Shown here piece after piece: positions 45,201 to 57,591 of a stretch of 64,000 bases of DNA (the stretch's first letter is position 1; every line of letters begins with the position of its first letter). Source of the stretch: Gemmatimonadota bacterium (GTDB lineage: Bacteria > Gemmatimonadota > Gemmatimonadetes > Gemmatimonadales > Gemmatimonadaceae); assembly GCA_028287235.1 (NCBI GenBank), contig JAQBQB010000002.1:1-64000 (forward strand), given 5' to 3'. Below the pieces are notes generated by a model. That model saw only the letters and a program-made list of their open reading frames with translations, searched no databases and was not told the DNA's origin. A program made the translations under genes and the position numbers.

Positions 45201-45356
45201 GAGCTGCGCTCCAACGATGCCGACGGTCGCCTCCGTGACGGGCGTACCCGTGCCGGCCTGCGTGACCTTTCCTGTGATCTCGCGAGTCTGCGCCGCGAGC
45301 AGCGCGGGCACGGACGCGAGAACGAGGGCAAGCGATACCACTATTCGACGACGCAC
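42249..45356 (-). CDS. SusC/RagA family TonB-dependent outer-membrane receptor
   Basis: 1035 aa from GTG 45356, preceded by GAGGTG; further upstream starts lie outside the signal peptide. Signal VVSLALVLASVPALLAAQ. Domains in order: CarboxypepD-like (about 25-100), TonB box/plug (about 105-240, with GNLAGKVVGASIFENSGVPG and DPLYVVDGIIMSN), then a barrel ending in FFFSIDLGY with terminal aromatic. SusC proteins import glycans or peptides with SusD and TonB energy. Substrate is unknown: no glycoside hydrolase lies next to the pair. Confidence 0.96.
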   Translation of the reverse strand: MRRRIVVSLALVLASVPALLAAQTREITGKVTQAGTGTPVTEATVGIVGAQLGVRTNERGEYRLKIPNGGATLLARAIGFKRVTVQVTASQSTADFALDKDVLQLEGVTVTGQATTVDKRNASTAIASVSAEELLTVPAKSIEGNLAGKVVGASIFENSGVPGGGMQIQIRGATSILGQGDPLYVVDGIIMSNASIPGGLASISRSSGSQATAQDQVVNRLADLNPNDVENIEVLKSAAATAIYGSRATNGVVVITTKKGKAGAPRFNFTQRVGTQQATRLLGSRQFTNYADVKPWIGSSVHADSLAKVNCATTCPLYDWQGQFYGNHDPSTETVLSSSGGVGTAKFFASLNDKQSKGVEMNTGARRTSGRINLDQTLGDKFTVSVGVDFTHNFVQDGLGNNDNAGISPTYALGYAPAIYDIRQIDPLTGRPVFMWMNGGGSGTANPFDVISQITNNEDTWRQSANIRLGYSALSTVHNTVQLTYIGGVDRFQLEGTQYSPNYLQFEPADGFNGTSQVLSADSKFLNQSINGVWTYSPNMRWLNSAQTSVGGTLESQKLNSYNIRLRGLTPTRQVATNGTDVAESNAIQQFLDQSRYFNEQIIGLDEKLALSVGVRADRGSANGDREKFYTFPKYSASYRFVEPLGRFTSALDEVKFRASFGKSGNRPNYGVRDVTLATGGVIGGLGSLSGSSVTSVGNPAIKPEVMNEQEYGVDASLFRGRASVELTHYERVIKDLLVTFPLPASSGLPSQTINGGQMSTRGFEAGLNLVPISTRNLEWTFRTTYQHNVQYIDKLSVPSFAVGGSFGATFGRNRIALGSRPTYIWGNVPFSCINTTNASGQLVVGTGSDGQPCHRVAPGQTVAGSTVRDSIIADANPLGQTSFLNTIRYKSITITGLVDWRVGGYTADMTNQIWDEGGNSRDYTAPSPDPKQTLGQFRYSNWSANNIAPYIDNGTFVKLREVNVSYQAPAKFANVVRARDMRISVQGRNLFTKTNYWSFDPEFNNFGNANFNRFIDLGPYPSNRQFFFSIDLGY

Positions 45357-45635
45357 TGAGGCACCTCTGGAGGGAGGATGGTGGGGAAAGCGTTTGCGTC
45401 TTGACTTCGGCCCTGCGGGAACGCGTGCAGCCTGGGGGTGTGGCGTGCACCTGTATGCGTTTTCAACCCAGCAGAATGCCTTTTCGTCACACAACTTGCG
45501 CTCCCACGCAGTGTTCGTCAAATGTTCGTCCCATTCCTGTATCCACTGGAATCAGTCGAAAATTGGATCCAATCGCGGCCTGACGCGGTGGTGCCGTCGC
45601 AATCCCGACCGCTCCAAGCGAGATTCCATGCGCCC
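45357..45635. promoter_or_regulatory. Divergent leader between SusC and thrB
   Basis: 279 bp between the SusC GTG and my chosen thrB GTG. It should hold promoters for both. I could not pick convincing -35/-10 pairs by eye, and no operator-like dyad or riboswitch stood out. If thrB starts further left, part of this stretch is coding. Confidence 0.4.
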
Positions 45636-46616
45636 GTGCCGATTAAACCACCCGCTCACACCAATTCCCCGCCCCGCGTCGTCCGCGCATTTACGCCGGG
45701 CGGCATCGGCAACGTGGGCCCCGGCCTGGACATTCTCGGCTGCGCGGTCACCGGCCCGGGCGACGCCGTCACTGCGTCGCTGATCGAGGCGCCCGGTGTT
45801 CGGATCGACGACCCCGGACATCCCGACCTCCCGTCCGATCCGAATCGTCATGCGTCCGGCATCGCCGCGCAGGCGGTGCTGCGAAGCGCACACGCGACGT
45901 CCATCGGAGTGGCGCTGCGCGTCGAGAAGGGGTTACCACTCGCCGGCGGGCAGGGCGGCAGCGCCGCATCCGCGCTCGCCGGCGCCGCCGCGACGAACGC
46001 GCTCATCGGCAGTCCGCTCTCGACCACCGGTGTGCTCTACGCGGCGCTCGTCGCGGAGGAGCAACTCGCCGGCCGGCACATCGACAACCTGGCGCCGGCG
46101 CTGTTCGGCGGCATCCTGTTGATCCGCTCGATCGACCCGCTCGATTTCGTGCGCATTCCCGTACCGCCGCGGCTGCGCGTGGTGCTCGTGCAGCCGCACA
46201 TGCAGCTGCGCACGGCGGACGCGCGGGCCGTGCTTCCCGCGTCGGTCGATCGCGCCACCGCGTTCGCGCAGGCCGTCGCCGTCGCGACGATGATCGCGGC
46301 CTTCTACTCCGGCGACCTCGAGCGCCTGCGCGGCGCCGTCGACGATCGCATCGCCGAGCCGGCGCGCGCGCCGCTGCTGCCGGGGTTCATCGCCGCGAAG
46401 CAAGCCGCGCTGAACGCCGGTGCGCTCGGATGCTCGATCTCCGGCGGTGGACCGTCGGCGTTCGCGCTCGCCGACGGCGACGACTCCGCGCAGGCCGTGA
46501 TGGCCGCGATGATCGAGGCGTATCGCGTCAGTGGCATCGCCGCGTCGGGGCGCGTCGCGCAGATCGACGAGCGCGGGACGCGCGTCGAAGATTCATTCTC
46601 CGTCTCTCATACATGA
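45636..46616 (+). CDS. thrB: Homoserine kinase (GHMP family)
   Basis: 326 aa from GTG 45636, just before the conserved GHMP start RAFTPGGIGNVGPGLDILGC. The phosphate-binding loop is GLPLAGGQGGSAASALAG, and SISGGGPSAFAL near the C-terminus is the third GHMP motif. It phosphorylates homoserine on the threonine pathway. The frame is open back to about 45438, so another start is possible; none has a strong SD. Its stop overlaps thrC as ATGA, which supports cotranslation. Confidence 0.93.
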   Translation: MPIKPPAHTNSPPRVVRAFTPGGIGNVGPGLDILGCAVTGPGDAVTASLIEAPGVRIDDPGHPDLPSDPNRHASGIAAQAVLRSAHATSIGVALRVEKGLPLAGGQGGSAASALAGAAATNALIGSPLSTTGVLYAALVAEEQLAGRHIDNLAPALFGGILLIRSIDPLDFVRIPVPPRLRVVLVQPHMQLRTADARAVLPASVDRATAFAQAVAVATMIAAFYSGDLERLRGAVDDRIAEPARAPLLPGFIAAKQAALNAGALGCSISGGGPSAFALADGDDSAQAVMAAMIEAYRVSGIAASGRVAQIDERGTRVEDSFSVSHT

Positions 46617-47914
46617 CTCCCGTGGAAACGATCGTCGAATCGAGACAGCGGTGCGAGCAGTGCGGCACGACCATCGGTGAGCTCGACCTCGCGCCGGCCT
46701 GTCCGCAGTGCGGCGGACTGCTCGAGATGGTGAACCCGATCGTCGAAAGCGCCGTCGCGCTGCGCGCTCGCTTCGCCGGCCGGCGTGCCGCGCTGCGCGG
46801 GCCGGACGCGTCGGGTGTGTGGCGCTACCGCGAACTGGTGATGCCGTCGGTGCAGCCCAGCGCCATCGTGTCGCATCCCGAGGGAAACACGCCGCTCCTG
46901 TCGCGCGCGGCGTTGAGCGAATGGACGGGCGTTGAGGATTTGCTCATCAAGCACGAGGGGCACAATCCGACGGGGTCGTTCAAGGACCGCGGCATGACGG
47001 TCGCAACGACGCAGGCAGTGCGCACGGGCGCGCGCGCCGTGGCGTGCGCCTCGACGGGCAACACGTCGGCGTCGCTCGCCGCGTACGCCGCGCAGGCCCG
47101 GCTGCCGGCATTCGTTTTCGTGCCGGCCGGCAACGTGGCGCTCGGCAAGCTCGCGCAGACGCTGGCGTATGGCGCCAAGACGCTGCTCGTGCGCGGCAAC
47201 TTCGACGCGTGTCTCACGCTGGCGCGCGAGGCGAGCGCCGCGCTGGGCATCGCGCTGCTGAACTCCATCAACCCGTTTCGTCTCGAGGGCCAGAAGACGA
47301 TCGTCTTCGAGTTGCTCGAGCAGCTGGACTGGCAGCCGCCCGATTGGATCGCGCTGCCGGCCGGCAACCTCGGCAACACCTCGGCGTTCGGGAAAGCGCT
47401 GCGCGAGGCCCACCAGATCGGCTTGATCGATCGCATGCCGCGGATCGCGGCGGTGCAGGCGCGTGGCGCGGCTCCCTTCTCACAGAGCTTTCAGCGGGGG
47501 TTCGGCGAGCGCATACGCGTCGAGCCGGACACGATCGCGACGGCGATCCGCATCGGCGACCCCGCCTCATGGGACCGTGCCGTCCGCGCGATCCGGGAGA
47601 CGAACGGCGTCGTCACCGACGTCTCGGACGCCGAAATTCTCGAGGCGAAGGCCGTGATCGACGCGGCGGGCGTGGGGTGCGAGCCGGCGAGCGCCGCGAG
47701 CGTCGCCGGCGTCGCGCGGTTGCGGCGCGAGGGCGTGATCGCGGCCAACGAGCGCGTCGTGGCGGTGCTCACCGGCAACCTGCTCAAGGATCCCGGCGCG
47801 ATCGTGAAATACCACCAGGAGACGGAACCCGCGCCGGCGCGCGCCAATCGCCCGATCGAGATCGACGCGAGGTTGTCCGAAGTGGAGCGCGTCCTCGAGT
47901 TGACCCGCACCTGA
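46613..47914 (+). CDS. thrC: Threonine synthase
   Basis: 433 aa from ATG 46613. An N-terminal zinc ribbon (C14, C17, C30, C33) precedes the PLP fold II domain. The cofactor lysine lies in NPTGSFKDRGM, with ASTGNTSASLAAYAA and later PAGNLGNTSAFGKALREA as phosphate and substrate loops. It converts O-phosphohomoserine to threonine, the step after ThrB. The zinc-ribbon extension is common in class-2 bacterial and archaeal enzymes. Confidence 0.96.
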   Translation: MTPVETIVESRQRCEQCGTTIGELDLAPACPQCGGLLEMVNPIVESAVALRARFAGRRAALRGPDASGVWRYRELVMPSVQPSAIVSHPEGNTPLLSRAALSEWTGVEDLLIKHEGHNPTGSFKDRGMTVATTQAVRTGARAVACASTGNTSASLAAYAAQARLPAFVFVPAGNVALGKLAQTLAYGAKTLLVRGNFDACLTLAREASAALGIALLNSINPFRLEGQKTIVFELLEQLDWQPPDWIALPAGNLGNTSAFGKALREAHQIGLIDRMPRIAAVQARGAAPFSQSFQRGFGERIRVEPDTIATAIRIGDPASWDRAVRAIRETNGVVTDVSDAEILEAKAVIDAAGVGCEPASAASVAGVARLRREGVIAANERVVAVLTGNLLKDPGAIVKYHQETEPAPARANRPIEIDARLSEVERVLELTRT

Positions 47915-48044
47915 CGTGCCTATGAACCGCGGTTCGATGACGTACTCTTTCACGGCATCGGAGGTTGCGACGGAGCACTCCTCGATGGAGTTTATTCGAG
48001 CAACGCATCGCCTCATCGATCCGTCCTTCTCCCTAAGAGTCTCT

Positions 48045-49724
48045 ATGCGTCAGTTGCCTCTTCGCATTGCCACGGCCGCGCTCCTCGGCGTGGTGTTCGC
48101 CCTTCCCTCGCACGCGCAACGCGGCGGCGGCGGTGGGCCAGATACTCGGCCTGAAGTCACGTTCAAGGTCGATCTTCCCGCCGACGATGCGCGCATCGCC
48201 GGCCTCAAGAAAGAAGCGATCCGTATGGTCGACAGCATGGCCACGTTCACCCAACAGATGGTGGACCAAGTCTTCAGCTTCGGCGAGCTCGGCATGCAGG
48301 AGGAGGAGACGACGAAGTATCTCACCGGCATCCTCGAGAAGAACGGCTTCAAGGTGACGCGCGGGTATGCCGGCATTCCCACGGCATGGGTCGCGACGTG
48401 GGGCTCGGGCAAGCCGAAGATCTCCCTTGGCTCCGACGTGGACGACATCCCGCAGGCGAATCAGAAGCCGGGCGTCGGCTATCACGAGGCGCTCGTCAGC
48501 GGCGCACCCGGACACGGCGAAGGCCACAACTCCGGCGTGCCGCTCAACATCACCGCCGCGATCGCCGTGAAGAAGCTCATGGAGCGCGACCACATCCCGG
48601 GCACGCTGCAGCTCTGGCCGGGCATCGCCGAAGAGCAGATGGCGGCCAAGGCGTACTTCGTTCGTGAAGGATTGTTCAAGGACGTGGATGCCGTGCTGTT
48701 CACGCACGTCGGCGCGGGCTTCAGTGTCTCATATGGAACGGGCGGACAGAACGCGCTGATCAGTGCGCGCTTCAACTTTCAGGGCTCGAGCGCCCACGCC
48801 GCCGGCGCACCGTGGGCCGGACGCAGCGCGCTCGACGCCGTCGAGCTGATGGATGTGGGCTGGAACTTCCGGCGCGAGCATCTTCCGCTCACGCAGCGGT
48901 CGCACTACGTGATCACCGACGGCGGCGACCAGCCGAACGTCGTGCCGCCCACGGCCACGGTGTGGTATTTCTTCCGCGAGACGGACGCGCCCAAGACGCA
49001 ATCGCTGTTCGCGCTCGGCGACACGATGGCGCTCGCCGCGGCGATGATGACCAGCACGCGCCTGGCGTCGGTCGACATCCTCGGCTCCGGCTGGGCCGGC
49101 CACTTCAGCAAGCCGATCGCGATGGACATGTTCGAGAACATCAAGGCCGTCGGCATGCCGACGTGGAGCGAAGCAGATCAGACGTTGGCGCGCGGCATTC
49201 AGCGCGAGCTGGGCGAGAAGAATCCGCGCGGGCTGTCGGCGACCATCCCGACGCAGCTCGGCACCCCGCCGCGCCAGGAAGACCTGCGCGGCGGCGGCAG
49301 CGACGACATCGGCGACGTGTCGTGGAACGTGCCGACCGTGACGCTGAGCTACCCCGCGAACATTCCGGGATTGCCCGGGCACAACTGGGCCAACGCCATC
49401 TCCATGGCCACGCCCATCGCGCACAAGGGCGTGACGGCCGGCGCCAAGGCGCAGGCGATGACGGTGATCGACCTGATGCTCAAGCCCGCGGTCGTGTCGC
49501 AGGCATGGGACTATTTCCGCACCGTCCAGACGAAGGACATCAAGTACTTCCCGCTCATGCGTGCCGAAGACAAGCCGGCGATCTGGCTCAACAAGGCGAT
49601 CATGGACAAGTACCGCCCAGAAATGCGGAAGTACTATTACGATCCCACCAAGTACAAGACGTATCTCGAGCAGCTCGGCATCAAGTATCCCACGGTGCGC
49701 GACACGACCAAGCCCGTTCCTTGA
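48045..49724 (+). CDS. Secreted M20-family amidohydrolase/peptidase (AbgB-like)
   Basis: 559 aa from ATG 48045, which gives a signal peptide (RIATAALLGVVFALPSHAQ) and a Gly-rich mature start (RGGGGGPD). The M20 metal motifs are ISLGSDVDDIP, GHGEGHNSG, a glutamate pair in GIAEEQMAAK, and a dimerisation-domain SSAHAAGAPWAGRSALDAVE. The late histidine lies in GLPGHNWANA. It resembles AbgB, which hydrolyses p-aminobenzoyl-glutamate and similar amides, but here it is exported. Two lipoprotein genes follow immediately (0 bp gap). Confidence 0.9.
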   Translation: MRQLPLRIATAALLGVVFALPSHAQRGGGGGPDTRPEVTFKVDLPADDARIAGLKKEAIRMVDSMATFTQQMVDQVFSFGELGMQEEETTKYLTGILEKNGFKVTRGYAGIPTAWVATWGSGKPKISLGSDVDDIPQANQKPGVGYHEALVSGAPGHGEGHNSGVPLNITAAIAVKKLMERDHIPGTLQLWPGIAEEQMAAKAYFVREGLFKDVDAVLFTHVGAGFSVSYGTGGQNALISARFNFQGSSAHAAGAPWAGRSALDAVELMDVGWNFRREHLPLTQRSHYVITDGGDQPNVVPPTATVWYFFRETDAPKTQSLFALGDTMALAAAMMTSTRLASVDILGSGWAGHFSKPIAMDMFENIKAVGMPTWSEADQTLARGIQRELGEKNPRGLSATIPTQLGTPPRQEDLRGGGSDDIGDVSWNVPTVTLSYPANIPGLPGHNWANAISMATPIAHKGVTAGAKAQAMTVIDLMLKPAVVSQAWDYFRTVQTKDIKYFPLMRAEDKPAIWLNKAIMDKYRPEMRKYYYDPTKYKTYLEQLGIKYPTVRDTTKPVP

Positions 49725-50870
49725 GTGAACGGTGAAGTGATCGGCCGCAACACAATCGCCGTACTGCTGGTTGGATGTGCAATGACACTGGGGGCGTGCC
49801 GTTCGACGTCCCCAGCGTCGCTTGCGCCGGCGCCGAATTCGGATTCAACACGCGCGCCGAAGGTCACGGCGCAGTTCTACGCGAACCGGCCCTATGGCAG
49901 CGAGTCGCAGTTCAATCCGTTCTCGCTGATCGTCAACGGCGGGTACGACCAGCTGCGCACCGCCGAGAACCGGCAGGTCTTCTCCCTGCCCTATCGCAGC
50001 GCGTTTCACACGGTGCTCTATACCGTCACCCATCCGGAGCCGGTGCTGCGGCACTACGGCTATAAGGATTGGCTGACGCACGAAGTCTTTCCGCTGTCGC
50101 TCAAGGGCTCGGGCGGCGGGCAGTGGTATCCGAACTACCAGTTGCACCTCTTCGCCGGCGGCATGACGTACTACCGCACCGTCGAGTGGTACGAGCAGCA
50201 CGGCGCGACGCACCCCCGCCTCGCTGCCGGATTCACCGTCTATGCGTGGCATCTCCTCACCGAGATGGTCGAGAGCAACGGCGTCTGCTGCGAGGACGAG
50301 GACGGACTCACGGACCTCTACATCTTCGACGCCGCCTCCATTCTGCTCTGGAACCAGGGCTGGATGCGCCGCGCGTTCAGCGGCCGCGTCGAGTTCACCG
50401 ACTGGCCCGGCCAACCGACCATCTCGCGTCCGAAGAACTCGATTGAGAACGCGTACATGATGGCGATGCTCCGCGTCCCGTTGCCGCGAACGGACGATTG
50501 GAAATTGATGACGACGATGGGCAACGCTTTTCTCTTCGGCGTGTCGGGGCGCGTCGGGAGAGACATGTGGCTGTCGGCGTCGGGAGGGTTCGACCCGTCG
50601 GACAATCCGGTGATCGATAGTCGAACGGGCGCGAAGACGGCGACGCTTCTGCCGAACGCTGGGTTGTTTCTCGACCGCCACGGCTCGCTGCTCGTCTCGT
50701 TCATCACGAAGGGCGGCAGCAGCAACGGGCCCACGTTGAACGTGTACCCCGGGGTTGTCGGATCGGGGGCGTGGTCGCCCGGGCTGTGGGCGCAGGGCGT
50801 ACGCGGCGGCGGTCTTCGGTTCGGCGTGGTCTCGAAATTCGGCATCGGGCTCGGCGGAGCTCGGCGCTAG
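49725..50870 (+). CDS. Lipoprotein of unknown function, tandem paralogue 1
   Basis: 381 aa from GTG 49725, directly after the M20 stop; a GTG at 49737 is an alternative, but the first matches its paralogue (MN start). The lipobox is MTLGAC. Conserved between paralogues are FNPFSLIVNGGYDQLR, YTVTHPEPVLRHYGY, LHLFAGGMTYYRTVEWYEQ, VYAWHLLTEM, CCEDEDGLTDLY and the Gly-rich beta tail GRVGRDMWLSASGG. No family is recognised. The histidine/tyrosine-rich core and acidic Cys-Cys segment suggest a folded, possibly metal- or ligand-binding surface protein. Confidence 0.82.
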   Translation: MNGEVIGRNTIAVLLVGCAMTLGACRSTSPASLAPAPNSDSTRAPKVTAQFYANRPYGSESQFNPFSLIVNGGYDQLRTAENRQVFSLPYRSAFHTVLYTVTHPEPVLRHYGYKDWLTHEVFPLSLKGSGGGQWYPNYQLHLFAGGMTYYRTVEWYEQHGATHPRLAAGFTVYAWHLLTEMVESNGVCCEDEDGLTDLYIFDAASILLWNQGWMRRAFSGRVEFTDWPGQPTISRPKNSIENAYMMAMLRVPLPRTDDWKLMTTMGNAFLFGVSGRVGRDMWLSASGGFDPSDNPVIDSRTGAKTATLLPNAGLFLDRHGSLLVSFITKGGSSNGPTLNVYPGVVGSGAWSPGLWAQGVRGGGLRFGVVSKFGIGLGGARR

Positions 50871-50879
50871 CACAATGGA

Positions 50880-52025
50880 GTGAATGACGTGACGCTCAAG
50901 TGGACCGCCCTATTGCCGATCGCGCTTCTCGTGGCCGCGTGCCAATCGGCGTCTCCACCGTCGCTTGGCCCCACACCGCAGCCGGACTCGATGTGTGACT
51001 CGGTGCGTGACTCGGTGACGCATCAGTTCTACTCCGGCAAGTCCTACGGAACGGAATCGCAGTTCAATCCGCTGTCGCTCATCATCAACGGCGGGTTCGA
51101 CGAGCTGCGCGTCAAGCAGAACCGGGACATTTTCAATCTTCCGTACGGCAGCATGTTCCACACGGTGTTCTACACCGTGACGCATCCGGAGCCCGTGCTG
51201 CGCCACTACGGCTATCAGAACTGGCTCACGCACGAAGTCTTTCCGCTCTCGCTCAAGCACGCCGGCGGCGGCCAGTGGACGCCGAACTACGAGCTGCATC
51301 TGTTCGCCGGCGGCATGACGTACTACCGCACCGTGGAGTGGTACGAGCAGCACGGCATTGGGCACCCGCGGCTGGCGGCGGGTTTCACCGTGTATGCCTG
51401 GCACCTGCTCACCGAGATGATCGAGAGCGATGGCCGGTGTTGCGAAGACGAGGACGGGCTCACCGACCTCTACCTCTTCGACTCGGGCTCGATCCTGCTC
51501 TGGAACCAGGCGTGGGTTCGGCGGCTGCTTCGCGACCGCGTGGAGTTCACCGACTGGCCGGGCCAGCCGACGCTGGCGCTGCCGTCGCATCGTTTAGAGA
51601 ACGCGTATATGCTAGCGATGCTGCGTGTCCCGGTACCGCGCGTCGACGAGCTCAGGCTCATGACGGTGATGGGGAGCGCATTTCTCATCGGGCCGTCGGT
51701 GCGCGTTGGCCACGAACTGTGGTTCTCCGCGGCGGGCGGCTACGATCCCGCGGAGAACCCGATCATCGATCCGCGCACGGGCGCACGGACGGCGACGCTG
51801 CTCCCGAGCGGCGGGCTGTTCCTCGATCGCAACGGATCGCTCCTCGCCTCGTTCGTCACGCGCGGCGGCGCCTCGAACGGACCCACGTTCAATCTCTACC
51901 CGGGCGTCATCGGATCCGGGCGCTGGTCGCCTGGGCTCTGGGCCCAGGCGGTGCGCGGAGGTGGGTATCGGTACGGTGTGGTGTCCAAGCTCGGCATCGG
52001 GCTTGGCGGGATTCGAGCGCGTTAA
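50880..52025 (+). CDS. Lipoprotein of unknown function, tandem paralogue 2
   Basis: 381 aa, the same length as paralogue 1 and similar over its whole length, by eye clearly above half identical. The signal ends ALLVAAC. It differs in an early insert, SMCDSVRDSVTHQFYSG, with an extra cysteine. It keeps VTHPEPVLRHYGY, LFAGGMTYYRTVEWYEQHG, CCEDEDGLTD and TDWPGQPT. It starts 9 bp after paralogue 1 with only a weak SD. Function is unknown; it probably acts with its neighbour at the outer membrane. Confidence 0.82.
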   Translation: MNDVTLKWTALLPIALLVAACQSASPPSLGPTPQPDSMCDSVRDSVTHQFYSGKSYGTESQFNPLSLIINGGFDELRVKQNRDIFNLPYGSMFHTVFYTVTHPEPVLRHYGYQNWLTHEVFPLSLKHAGGGQWTPNYELHLFAGGMTYYRTVEWYEQHGIGHPRLAAGFTVYAWHLLTEMIESDGRCCEDEDGLTDLYLFDSGSILLWNQAWVRRLLRDRVEFTDWPGQPTLALPSHRLENAYMLAMLRVPVPRVDELRLMTVMGSAFLIGPSVRVGHELWFSAAGGYDPAENPIIDPRTGARTATLLPSGGLFLDRNGSLLASFVTRGGASNGPTFNLYPGVIGSGRWSPGLWAQAVRGGGYRYGVVSKLGIGLGGIRAR

Positions 52026-52052
52026 GAAACTGTCATTCGTTCGTGAGACGCA

Positions 52053-55274
<3,222 letters not shown>

Positions 55275-55313
55275 GAATAACTCTCCGGGTGATGAAACGC
55301 TGACGTTTACGAT

Positions 55314-55406
55314 GTCATCCCGAGCCGAAGGCGAGGGATCTATTGGAACTTGCGCGCGGCGGCGGCGCGACACGGACTGCCGATTTTTCGCTGCGCTCGG
55401 AATGAC
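55314..55406. repeat. Short inverted-repeat element (GTCATcCCGAGC ... GCTCGGAATGAC)
   Basis: The ends 55314-55325 (GTCATCCCGAGC) and 55395-55406 (GCTCGGAATGAC) are inverted copies with one mismatch. The inside includes GCGAGGGATCT and GATTTTTCGCTGCGCTCGG. I recall near-identical strings as intergenic repeats in several soil bacteria. It fills the gap between paaZ and the BNR/VPS10 gene. Confidence 0.65.
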
Positions 55407-55422
55407 CGGCTTCGACATCCGC

Positions 55423-57591
55423 TTACCGTCCGTCCGTATCCGCGACTATCCCCGGCGTCTGCGTCGCGATCGTCGCCGGGTCGGCGCCCTCGGCTGGCGC
55501 GTCCTGGCGCCGCACCAGCGTGAGAATCGTATAGACGGCCACCGGCTCGTCGTTCTGATTCTTCACCTCGACGTCCCACGCGACCACGCCTTGCGGCACC
55601 TGGTCCTCCTTCTTCTCCTTCGCCGTCTTCTGCTTGACGGTGAGCGTCGCCTGGATCGTGTCGCCGGGATACACAGGCTTCACGAAGCGCAGCGACTCCA
55701 ACCCGTAGTTCGCCAGCACGGGACCCGGCGCGGGATCGACGAACAACCCCGCCGCCGCCGACAGCACGAAGTAGCCATGCGCCACGCGCTTCTCGAAGAT
55801 CGAATCGCGCGCCGCGATGTCGTCCATGTGCGCGTAGAAAAAGTCGCCGCTGATTCCGGCGAAATTCACGATGTCCGCTTCGGTCACCGTACGTCGCGGG
55901 CTCACGAGCGACGCGCCGATCTCGAGCTCGTCGAAATACTTTCGGAATGGATGCACGCGATCGGTCGTTCGCTCGGCACCCTGCGTGTATTCGTTGGTAA
56001 CGTGCATGAGCGTCGTCGGCGAGCCCTGGAGCGCCGTGCGCTGCATGTAGTGCATCACGCCGCGCACGCCGCCCATCTCTTCGCCCCCGCCCGCCCGTCC
56101 CGGTCCACCGTGCACGAGGTGCGGCAGCGGCGAGCCATGCCCGGTCGACTCCTTCGCGCTGTGCCGGTTGGCGAGCAGCAAACGACCGTGATAGGCCGCC
56201 GTGCCGAACGCGACGTCGCGCGCCACGCGATCGTCGGCCGTGAAGAGCGAGCCGACGAGACTCCCCTTCCCCTTTTTCGCCAGCGCGATCGCGTCGTCGA
56301 CCGACGCGTACGGCATGATGGTGTTCACCGGGCCGAACGCTTCGATGTCGTGCGGCTCGGACACGCCGAACGGATCCTTCGAGTAGAACAACAGCGGCGG
56401 GAAGAACGCGCCTCGCTCGCGATCGGCCCCCACGACGGCATAGTCATCGGCATTGCCGTACACCAGCTCCGTCGCGCGCGCGATCGCCTCCACGCTCTTC
56501 CGCACTTCGCCCACCTGGCCGCGTCCCGCGAGAGGACCCATGCGAACGCCGTCCACCGACGGGTCGCCGATCGTCACCGTCTCGAGCCGCTTCTTGAGCG
56601 CGCTCATGACGTCCTGCAACATGGAGTCGGGCACGAAGGTGCGGCGGATGGCTGTGCACTTCTGCCCCGCCTTCACCGTCATCTCGCGCGCGACTTCCTT
56701 GATGAACAGGTCGAACTCCGGCGTACCCGGCGCGGCGTCGGGCCCGAGCATCGAGTAGTTCAACGAGTCCGCTTCCATGTTGAAGCGCACGTTGTTCTCG
56801 AGGATCGACTTCGACGACTTGAGCATCTTGCCCGTCGACGCCGAGCCGGTGAAGGCCACCGCGCTCTGGCAGTCGAGATGATCGAGCAGATCGCCCGTGC
56901 TCCCGCAGAGCAATTGGACGACACCGTCGGGGAAGATCCGCGACTCGATCATCGCGCGGAACACGGCTTCCGTGAGATACGACGTCACTGTCGCCGGCTT
57001 CACGATCGCCGGCATGCCCGCGAGAACCGTCGGCGCGAGCTTCTCCAACATGCCCCACACCGGGAAGTTGAAGGCGTTGATGTGCACCGCGACGCCCTCG
57101 AGTGGCACGCAGATGTGCCGGCCGACGAACGTGCCGCCCTTCGACAGCGCCTCCACCGGACCGTCGACGTAGAACGTCTCGTTGGGAAAGTCGCGACGGC
57201 CGCGCGATGCGTACGCGAAGAACGTCCCGATGCCGCCCTCGATGTCGATCCACGAATCCTGCTTCGTCGCGCCGGTCGCCGCGGAGACGACGTAGAACTC
57301 GTCCTTCCGCGCCATGAGATACTGCGCCATCGCCTTGAGCATCAGCGCGCGCTGATGGAAGGTCATGCGCCGCAGCGCCGGACCGCCGACCCGCTTCGCG
57401 TAGTCGACCATGGCGGCGAAGTCGATACCGCCCGTCGTGGCGTCGCCGATCTGCTCACCCGTCACCGCGTGGAACAGTTCGACGGCCTTGCCCGTGCCCG
57501 TCACCCACTCGCCTCGTACGTAGCTCTGCAGCCGGCGCGGCTCGGTGCCCGAGAGCCCGAATGGGCGAATCATCGTCGAAGTCGTCGTCAT
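55423..57591 (-). CDS. paaZ: PaaZ, oxepin-CoA hydrolase/3-oxo-5,6-dehydrosuberyl-CoA semialdehyde dehydrogenase
   Basis: 722 aa from ATG 57591, overlapping the paaY stop (ATGA). The N-terminal 520 residues form an aldehyde dehydrogenase with [11 protein letters not shown], the glutamate in NMEADS and the catalytic cysteine in [13 protein letters not shown]. The C-terminal 150 residues are a MaoC/R-hydratase domain with catalytic [15 protein letters not shown] and [10 protein letters not shown]. This two-domain layout defines PaaZ, which opens the oxepin ring and oxidises the resulting aldehyde. Last gene of the operon. Confidence 0.96.
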   Translation of the reverse strand: MTTTSTMIRPFGLSGTEPRRLQSYVRGEWVTGTGKAVELFHAVTGEQIGDATTGGIDFAAMVDYAKRVGGPALRRMTFHQRALMLKAMAQYLMARKDEFYVVSAATGATKQDSWIDIEGGIGTFFAYASRGRRDFPNETFYVDGPVEALSKGGTFVGRHICVPLEGVAVHINAFNFPVWGMLEKLAPTVLAGMPAIVKPATVTSYLTEAVFRAMIESRIFPDGVVQLLCGSTGDLLDHLDCQSAVAFTGSASTGKMLKSSKSILENNVRFNMEADSLNYSMLGPDAAPGTPEFDLFIKEVAREMTVKAGQKCTAIRRTFVPDSMLQDVMSALKKRLETVTIGDPSVDGVRMGPLAGRGQVGEVRKSVEAIARATELVYGNADDYAVVGADRERGAFFPPLLFYSKDPFGVSEPHDIEAFGPVNTIMPYASVDDAIALAKKGKGSLVGSLFTADDRVARDVAFGTAAYHGRLLLANRHSAKESTGHGSPLPHLVHGGPGRAGGGEEMGGVRGVMHYMQRTALQGSPTTLMHVTNEYTQGAERTTDRVHPFRKYFDELEIGASLVSPRRTVTEADIVNFAGISGDFFYAHMDDIAARDSIFEKRVAHGYFVLSAAAGLFVDPAPGPVLANYGLESLRFVKPVYPGDTIQATLTVKQKTAKEKKEDQVPQGVVAWDVEVKNQNDEPVAVYTILTLVRRQDAPAEGADPATIATQTPGIVADTDGR

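Noticed and set aside
45438-45635. Longer homoserine kinase starting at 45438
   Set aside because: The extra 66 residues have no GHMP character, and the conserved start motif lies just after GTG 45636. The true start is uncertain.
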